From Chara braunii (taxonomy: Eukaryota; Streptophyta; Charophyceae; Charales; Characeae), in the NCBI GenBank assembly GCA_003427395.1, contig BFEA01000133.1:1638801-1673424 (forward strand): DNA of 34,624 bases, in the 5' to 3' direction. Under the pieces are notes generated by a model. That model saw only the letters and a list, made by a program, of their open reading frames with translations, was not told where the DNA came from and did no database searches. The position numbers and the translations under genes were made by a program. Below, in pieces: positions 29,130 through 34,624 of this stretch. How positions within the stretch are numbered: position 1 is the first letter of the stretch; each line of letters begins with the position of its first letter.

Positions 29130-30712
29130 TTTGGTAGGATCTCCACTTGTCCGTATCGAGGCTCGTTCGTCGGTTCCGGGTCGCGCCAGGGGGTCACTTC
29201 CTCACTCCTTGGCACCTTGTCCGGACGGTGAAGTCGTGTCAATCCGTCTGCGTTGCCGTGTTTCTCGTGTTTCCGATGACGGATGTCAAAGTCCATGCTC
29301 TGCAGTATGGTGGTCCATCGTCCGAGCATGCCCGAGTAATCCTTGGACTTCTTCAGTGGCAACAATGGTTCGTGATCGGTTACCAGCGTAAATCTTCGGC
29401 CATACAAGTACGCTCGGAAATGACTGATCCCCCACAAGGCTGCATAGCATTCCCCCGTCGGGGCCGCATAGTTGCGCTTACAGGACGACACCGTTTTGAA
29501 CGCGTATTCCACCACGTGTTCGAGGCCGTCAGGTCCCACCTGGTCCAAGATTGTCGAAACCGCCTCCGGTTGCCAATCGGTGATGAGAACAAAAGGTTCT
29601 TCCGGGTCCGGCCTTATGAGGACTGGGGCCGAAACCAGGGCCGCCTTGAGTTCTCCAAAAGCTCGGTCGCATTGCGGGGTCCAAATCAATGACTGATCCT
29701 TCTTTAGCAGATTCGTGAGTGGTCCCACGATTGCTGCAAACCCCTTGATGAACCTTCGATAGTACGATGCCAAACCCAAAAAGGCGCGGACTTGGGTTAC
29801 GGACGTCGGCACTGGTGCGTCCTTCACGACTGTCACTTTTTGGGGTTCTGGCTGCAATCCTTGGCTCGTAGCGACGTGGCCGGGGAAGGAAATCTCCGTG
29901 ATAAAAAATGGACACTTCTCAACCGCCACTTTAAATCCTGCGTCCTCTAGTGCGTGCAGTGTCCGCTCAATGTGCTGCACGTGTCCCTCATAGGAAGTGG
30001 AAAACACAAGGATATCATCCATATACACAATTACACAGTAATTTATTATGCTTTGCGCCACTCGCGTTTTTCGCACGAAGTTTTGGAAGGCCATATTCAT
30101 CGCGCGTTGAAACGTGGCTGGGGCATTGCAAATCCCCATCGGGCATCTGACCCATTGCCAGGTCCCTTCGAAAAGAATGAACGCCGTTTTCGGGTGGTAT
30201 TCTTTCCGAACTAGGGGATGGTGGAATCCATGACGAATATCAAATTTACTGAAGAATCAAGCACCACCGATAGCATCCAACAACTCATCAATTCGGGGAA
30301 GAGGATACACATCCTTGATCGTGATATCGTTTAATTTCCGGTAGTCGATGCATATGCGGATCCCTCTTGCTTTTTTCGGCACAATCACTACTGGAAACGA
30401 CCATGGTCCGATAGTGGGTTTGATCCAAGCATTAGCTTCGAACTCCTTAATCCTCTTAAATGCGGCCGCTCTTTGCGTCGGCGAGTACCGATAAGGAGCG
30501 CAGCTAATTGGCGGATGATCCCCCGTAAGGATCGCATGCTCGATTATAGTAGATAACCCAATATCGCTGTCATCCACACTCAATACTTCAGCATAGCCAC
30601 TGGCATGCAACACATCAATCAGGGATCCTTGGATATCTCGGGGGACATGACTCGGAATGATGATTACTTCATTATTGGCGATGTTCAAGGGTGTTTCAAT
30701 CCAATCCATCTT
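29123..30712 (-). pseudogene. Reverse transcriptase-RNase H
   Basis: The pol core copies element RNA into DNA. RT begins after a leader (WIETPLNIANNEVIIIPSHV) and shows GPWSFPVVIVPKK, GIRICIDYRKLN and YPLPRIDELLDAIGGA. An in-frame TGA follows (30257-30259), then FFSKFDIRHGFH. From MGICNAPATFQRAMN it continues to the catalytic YMDD (30014-30025) and thumb. RNase H follows; counting from the Met at 30139 its acidic residues are D188, E230, D255 and D298, and it ends with DFDIRHRKHEKHGNADGLTR. Length and order are normal for Ty3/gypsy. The frame ends at a TAA (29123-29125), and the PHD-integrase module continues one base back. Another TGA lies just upstream (30713-30715). The enzyme family is certain; this copy is inactive as it stands. 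Confidence 0.92.
29126..29132 (-). promoter_or_regulatory. Candidate -1 frameshift heptamer
   Basis: On the minus strand the RNase H frame ends CCA-AAG-GGC-TAA, so A-AAG-GGC has the X-XXY-YYZ form and is immediately followed by the stop. Slipping back one base leads directly into the open PHD-integrase frame. Y = G is not a strong canonical slippery choice, and the frame change could instead be simple decay. Confidence 0.35.
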
Positions 30713-31464
30713 TCACGATCGCCTGTCATACACACTGGAAAACATGAAACTACTGGTTCGGGCCGAGAAGACGGTAGCAATCATTTGGGATTCGGTCGGA
30801 CTGATCATCTTGGTCTCTTTAACTTCGGCGCCGGTTTCAGAATCAACGACACTTAAAATTTGGCTATCTCTACTCCTGTTAGTTCTGTCATTTCCTGCAT
30901 GAGATCCGGAACGTCTGTTATCGGAGCTTATGCCTCTTTCTTGATCAAAGTTATCATGGCTCCTTGCGTGAGTAGTGATCTAGGGGGGGAGACAGAGAGA
31001 TCCAGGTAGTGATTCATCTGCTGATATCTAGCCCGGAGTGAAAGCGTGCTCTCGTATAACGTGCGAGGGGGTTCCAAAAGGTCAGCCATATCGAAAATCT
31101 GCAAGATTGGTTCTCCCAAGAATGTCGTAGGGGGAATCCATCTTTCTGTGGGTAGAGAGCGGCTGGGCTCGCTGTTTTTCGAGCCTAGATCGAATGTTTG
31201 AGTAGTTGAGGGGATCATCCGAAATTCTTCTTTCGCCTCGCAATCGAACATTTCGACTAATCACTTCCATTATTTCTCGCTGGGCATAGCGCTCAGTTCT
31301 CCCTCATAGTCGCGTTCGTTGAACTCGCCTTCCCACGCAGGGGGCTGTTCTTCATCTGGGTTCGGGAGAGACTTCTCCAGGTTCTAGATCATTCCTATAC
31401 AGTCGATATAGGGATATCTTCTTGGTAATCGAGTAAAGATTCGGAGAGGAAGCGTTTGAGGTTT
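30713..31464 (-). pseudogene. Protease-RT linker of pol, broken
   Basis: Between the protease remnant and RT the sense strand carries coding-like pieces in shifting frames. A piece around 31251-30928 (MFDCEAKEEFRMIPSTTQTF to LITLIKKEA-type end) is open for 107 residues. A second piece reads MQEMTELTGVEIAKF at about 30900-30857. After a frame change comes a third with SFMFSSVYDRRS, just before the TGA at 30713-30715. None matches a domain I can name. Such connectors vary between Ty3/gypsy lineages. At least two frame changes and several stops show decay. Confidence 0.5.
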
Positions 31465-31608
31465 TCATCCCGTATGAGTGAGAACGAGTTGTTTGGAATC
31501 AAAATGGATCCGTGCACCCGCTGCCATCGGCTAGGGCAGTCCTAACAGTATCGAATAAGAATGCACGTCAATGACTAACGCGTTAACCAGCACATGCACT
31601 CGGCCCAC
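31465..31608 (-). pseudogene. Retroviral-type protease, C-terminal remnant
   Basis: On the minus strand RVHVLVNALVIDVHSYSILL followed by GLP, a TAG stop (31531-31533) and PMAAGARIHFDS match the second half of Ty3/gypsy aspartic proteases, where ILLG-x-PW is conserved. The stop probably replaced the Trp codon. The catalytic D-S/T-G-A motif is not found in any frame upstream. The gag frame runs right up to and overlaps this piece, so the first half of the protease seems to be deleted. Confidence 0.7.
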
Positions 31609-32191
31609 CTTCTTTGGCGGGTCGGATTGCTCCGATCAGTCTAGCCAGTTGGAGATACTCGGTTGGATCGACGATGTCCGCAGCCTCGGAAGAGGATCTT
31701 GATGTGGATGCGCCCGGATTTGCCAAGGAGGGTTGATCGGCGATGAAGGGGGAAGCTTCCCTTGCATGTTCTAATACCGCAGCCACCCGACCTTGGTTCA
31801 AGGCTACAGGCGCGGCCGCAGGGGGCGGCTGATTACGTTTCGGCTGGAGGCATTCTCGTGCGAAGTGCCCCGGCTGTTTGCAGTTATAACATTCGATCCT
31901 CCACGCTGGGTTAGCCATCTCAAGGGGAACGGCAGGAGGAGCTGGTCCTCCCGCGGGAGGAGCAGTAAGCAAAGGGTACTGAGGGGGAACGGGGCGGGGG
32001 GAATTGGGATTAACCTTTATTAGTTTGGTCATAATCTGTTTCAGTCGATCCATCTGGGAAGTCATCAGGAGCAGGTTATTCATCCACTCAGACTGTTTAG
32101 TCGTAGCGGTATGGATCATCTGGGCTAGATGCAGATTGGTGATGGGAACTGACGCGGCTTCTTGGGCCATGACCGTGTTCATAGGCACCAC
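31583..32191 (-). pseudogene. Gag C-terminal part with CCHC zinc knuckle
   Basis: The nucleocapsid-like part of gag binds and packages element RNA. The knuckle is C101-x2-C104-x4-H109-x4-C114 (CYNCKQPGHFAREC, 31850-31891) in a 202-residue frame. Before it lies a possible coiled segment (WMNNLLLMTSQMDRLKQIMT) and a Pro-rich linker; after it a Ser-rich tail ends in LARLIGAIRP. The frame stops at 31583 and overlaps the protease remnant. It is out of frame with the upstream gag piece (32356-32850), so gag is split by a frameshift and stops in 32192-32355. Confidence 0.9.
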
Positions 32192-32355
32192 TTTCAGAGG
32201 GAGAGGCGGTTTCGAGAGGGGTAGGGAGTGATACGGGGAAGGATCTGGGCGGGGTCGTCTTGGTAATCATGATCCGGACGAGGGTTAAATCATCCTACTG
32301 TTCTGAGTCAGGACCGTCTTTTGGCCGCCACGTCCTGGATCGTGTCTGAAATATC

Positions 32356-32850
32356 TTATTTTCCCTGACTAATATATTTATCCGTGTCCAACAGATCCAG
32401 CTCAAGGGCCTTGGCGATGATAACTGACAGTTGATTTGTCTTGGGAGGGACCTTTTTCTGCAGTTTCGCCTTCAAAACGGGATTGCAGAGGTGATCGATA
32501 AACAAATCCCGAGCCTCATCTTCTTCCCGTCCCGATTTGTCCAAGGCGGTCTGAAAACGATCCACGAAATCGGGTAGCAATTCCTCTGGTTCCTGCGGAA
32601 GGGTTTTCAGTACGAACCAGGCAGCGTCTTCACTGACCGCGTTAAATCGCGCTAGGAACGCTCTCTTGAAAGTATCCCAGTCTACCCACAGGTGCCTTCT
32701 AAACCAATCATGTGCAGTGTTTCGGAGTAACAGGGTAATGACGGGGGGAAGATCCTCAGCGCAATAGCCCTGTGCTTGCACGGCTTCAAGCCATGCCTCC
32801 GGATGAGTGTAGTTAAGATAGAAGGGAAAGGTAGCGGGGATGCTTACCAA
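32356..32850 (-). pseudogene. Gag capsid-like domain
   Basis: The capsid-type region of Ty3/gypsy gag builds the virus-like particle. The motif HPEAWLEAVQAQGY, then LLLRNTAHDWFRR and WDTFKRAFLARFN, is characteristic of the Retrotrans_gag family. It continues with FVDRFQTALDKSG and FIDHLCNPVLKAKLQKKVP. The reading begins inside the protein: the same frame extends a little upstream (to about 32875) before a TAA, and a likely N-terminal piece (IEMPMENVNGAPP) sits in another frame. The domain itself is uninterrupted over 164 residues and ends at a stop after YISQGK. Confidence 0.88.
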
Positions 32851-32875
32851 GTTACCATCACCCGGGGAGGCGCTC

Positions 32876-33220
32876 CATTAACATTCTCCATGGGCATCTC
32901 TATTCGGGGCTCGGCAGATCTTTGCCGAGTGACGGGAGGACTGAGGCGATTGGGTTGTTTACCTGATCTTCCTCTCGCCAATTCGAAGTTCAAAACCTGA
33001 GCTGCTTTCGTGATTCAGTAACAGAACTGAAATAACGGTTTTTTCCTACTAGGAAAATACTCTATCAATTAGTCTTTTTGTTATCGGACTCGAGTCCAGT
33101 ATAGCCATGACTTGTTCACGTGTCAACCCTAGAGTCATATTTTTTTCCAACAAAAAAATGAATATGCGTCTTATGGCAAATTTGCTCACAGGTCTCACTA
33201 ACATCAGAACCAACACGTGT
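32876..33220 (-). other. Retroelement leader region
   Basis: This is sequence between the primer binding site and gag. The gag-proximal part reads like a broken gag N-terminus; the rest is AT-rich with no recognised motif. Confidence 0.5.
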
Positions 33221-33234
33221 CGGCTCCGATACCA
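33221..33234 (-). other. Primer binding site, initiator Met tRNA type
   Basis: The minus strand reads TGGTATCGGAGCCG. The complement of the plant initiator-Met tRNA 3' end is TGGTATCAGAGCCA, so 12 of 14 bases match. It directly adjoins the 5' LTR, as required for minus-strand priming, and fixes the direction of the element. Confidence 0.85.
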
Positions 33235-34624
33235 ACCTCACGCCCTGCGCTGTCTTTCGTTTGGAGTGCTAAGGGTGTAGAAAGGGGCCCCCGAAAAACA
33301 GCAAGATGGGGTGTGCCAATGATTTTTGGAAAATTGAGTGTGCGGACACAGACGGAACTAATATCCCCCATGATGGGCTGATGAAGTGAGAGATCTGGTT
33401 GGCGGCGACGTGGGTTTTGAGGCGACGCGCGCGCGGGATAAGTGACGCGAGGATGTTTAAATTCAGTCCAGAAAATTTTGTCGGACCTCCCAATGAGCCA
33501 CGGCTCGGCGTTTGGAGTGGAAGGGAGCGGGCACGTCTTTAGTATCCCGTTTTCACACTAGCTCCCGACGTTGCATATTACACAATTATGAATCCGACGT
33601 GGACGGTTTTAATCGCGTGGCCCTTTCCTTGTGCTCATCCTCATTCCGTGTTCAATAGTAGAACCCCTTTGATTGGTAGTGGCCGAGGCGTTGGCAATCA
33701 CTACACAAGGTGTTAGGCCAATGGGGCGCTACTGCCGACCACGGGACGACGATCAACTCGTTAAATGGTAATAGCAGTCAGTACGGCGGAAAATGCGTAT
33801 CGACGATGACAAACCCAGCGCCGACCAACCCAGAACACCGATTTTCGGGAGGGAAGTAGTATTGCCCACCGATCTTGGCAATGACTTCTCGTATGTCCCA
33901 CTCACAGATTCGCGTCATGTCCTCGTTATACGGGAAGGGGCGAAGAGGGGCTACGGGAGGCTGGCGCCTAGTTGGGTTGAGCCCGTTAGTCCACATGGCA
34001 AACAATCAGGAATATTTTAACCATTCATCGCCTGCATGCAGTCCTATCAATCCAATCGGAATAAAAGACAGGTGAAACAGAGGGTTCGGAGAAAAAGAAA
34101 GAAAAACTCATGTGTAGCGAGACGCGGCCGCCATTTTGTGGTCAGATCGTACGTGGCAAAATCGCATGCGTACTCGCAACACTTCTTCGATAATCACAAA
34201 TCAAAGCATCCACACACTTCCAAATCCCAACAACATTGCCCCTGCCATCGACTCGTCCTAATCAAGATGGGTTTCGTACCCGTTCATTCCCATCTTTCAT
34301 GCATGCATTCACTGTGGAAGGTGTGAAAATGACAGTCATGCAATTTTCCAACAAGGTGGCGTTAAAGGAAGGATCCTTAATGGTTGACACACGCGCATCC
34401 AGCGTTCACAAGACAAAACCCACTAGATCGGGGGACTACCCAGGAAACTAATGGAAGAGTTCCGGAAGAAATCATTCCAACACAGTCATCATACTCATTC
34501 CATCACACGCCAACTTTTGACCCATTACATAGAACCATCCACATCACGGAAGAAGGAGAAGGAGAAGTGCGACAGAGACAGACGGGGATATCAAGATCAG
34601 AGGGAAGAGCTACACTGAGATTGG
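33235..34624 (-). repeat. 5' LTR (copy B), cut by the window edge
   Basis: The sequence is collinear with the minus-strand LTR at 20519-25217, omitting the nested element and the 117 bp insertion, and with the reverse complement of the solo LTR. It shares GGTGTTAGGCCAATGG-type blocks, GAAAATCGGTGTTCTGGG and TGTGGACTAACGGG (as read on the minus strand). It lacks the terminal TGCGCGTCACA seen in the other two copies and runs straight into the primer binding site. The LTR start lies beyond the window. Frames inside it are not genes. Confidence 0.85.

Larger units (their letters stand above)
20519..34624 (-). mobile_element. Ty3/gypsy LTR retrotransposon, decayed
   Basis: Read on the minus strand the order is 5' LTR (runs off the right edge), primer binding site, gag, protease remnant, RT, RNase H, a PHD-type finger, integrase, accessory ORFs and 3' LTR. 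RT before integrase is the Ty3/gypsy order. The internal region is about 8.0 kb (25218-33234) and the complete LTR about 2.1 kb without insertions. The two LTRs are in the same orientation but differ by roughly 10% by eye, so the insertion is old, or the LTRs belong to different insertions. The internal region contains TGA/TAG stops and frameshifts, so this copy cannot move on its own. A 1.9 kb element is nested in the 3' LTR. Confidence 0.85.

Noticed and set aside
29131-29692. Open frame antisense to RNase H
   Set aside because: It is a complement shadow of pol with no domain of its own.

Overview
The window looks like nuclear DNA of a green-plant-lineage (streptophyte) genome. The only clear host gene encodes a PLATZ protein, a family found mainly in plants. 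The rest is eukaryotic accessory DNA: long dinucleotide microsatellites, hairpin MITEs, U6 snRNA-derived sequences and a large Ty3/gypsy LTR retrotransposon. A charophyte alga such as Chara would fit, but that is a guess from general character. Four single Ns (5801, 11406, 12937, 16580) and one 365-N gap (23886-24250) mark it as a draft assembly.

Layout. From 1 to 4288 there is gene-free DNA with two copies of a ~98 bp hairpin MITE (511, 1862), a tandem repeat block (1170-1530) and a CA/GA microsatellite. An intronless PLATZ reading frame occupies 4289-5452. From 5453 to 17457 I see no convincing gene. That stretch holds microsatellites, minisatellites, a tandem triplet derived from U6 snRNA (10597-10790), a 95 bp duplication joined by one N (11311-11501), three hairpin elements (15901, 16179, 16737) and a U6 retropseudogene with target-site duplication and A-rich tail (17138). 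A solo LTR on the + strand follows (17458-19531).

From 20519 to the right edge, on the minus strand, lies what is best read as one decayed Ty3/gypsy element. Its 5' LTR is partial (33235-34624). An initiator-Met-type primer binding site, gag with a CCHC knuckle, a protease remnant without its active site, RT-RNase H and integrase follow, then about 2 kb of unrecognised accessory ORFs and the 3' LTR (20519-25217). The 3' LTR is interrupted by a 1.9 kb terminal-inverted-repeat element that itself carries a U6-like sequence.

The most notable feature is a complete C4HC3 PHD-type zinc finger (28815-28976) between RNase H and the integrase zinc-binding domain. It is separated from the RNase H frame by a stop codon that directly follows an A-AAG-GGC heptamer in -1 phase. 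The element keeps the RT YMDD, the RNase H acidic residues and the integrase D,D,E residues, but carries scattered TGA/TAG stops and frameshifts, so this copy is not autonomous.
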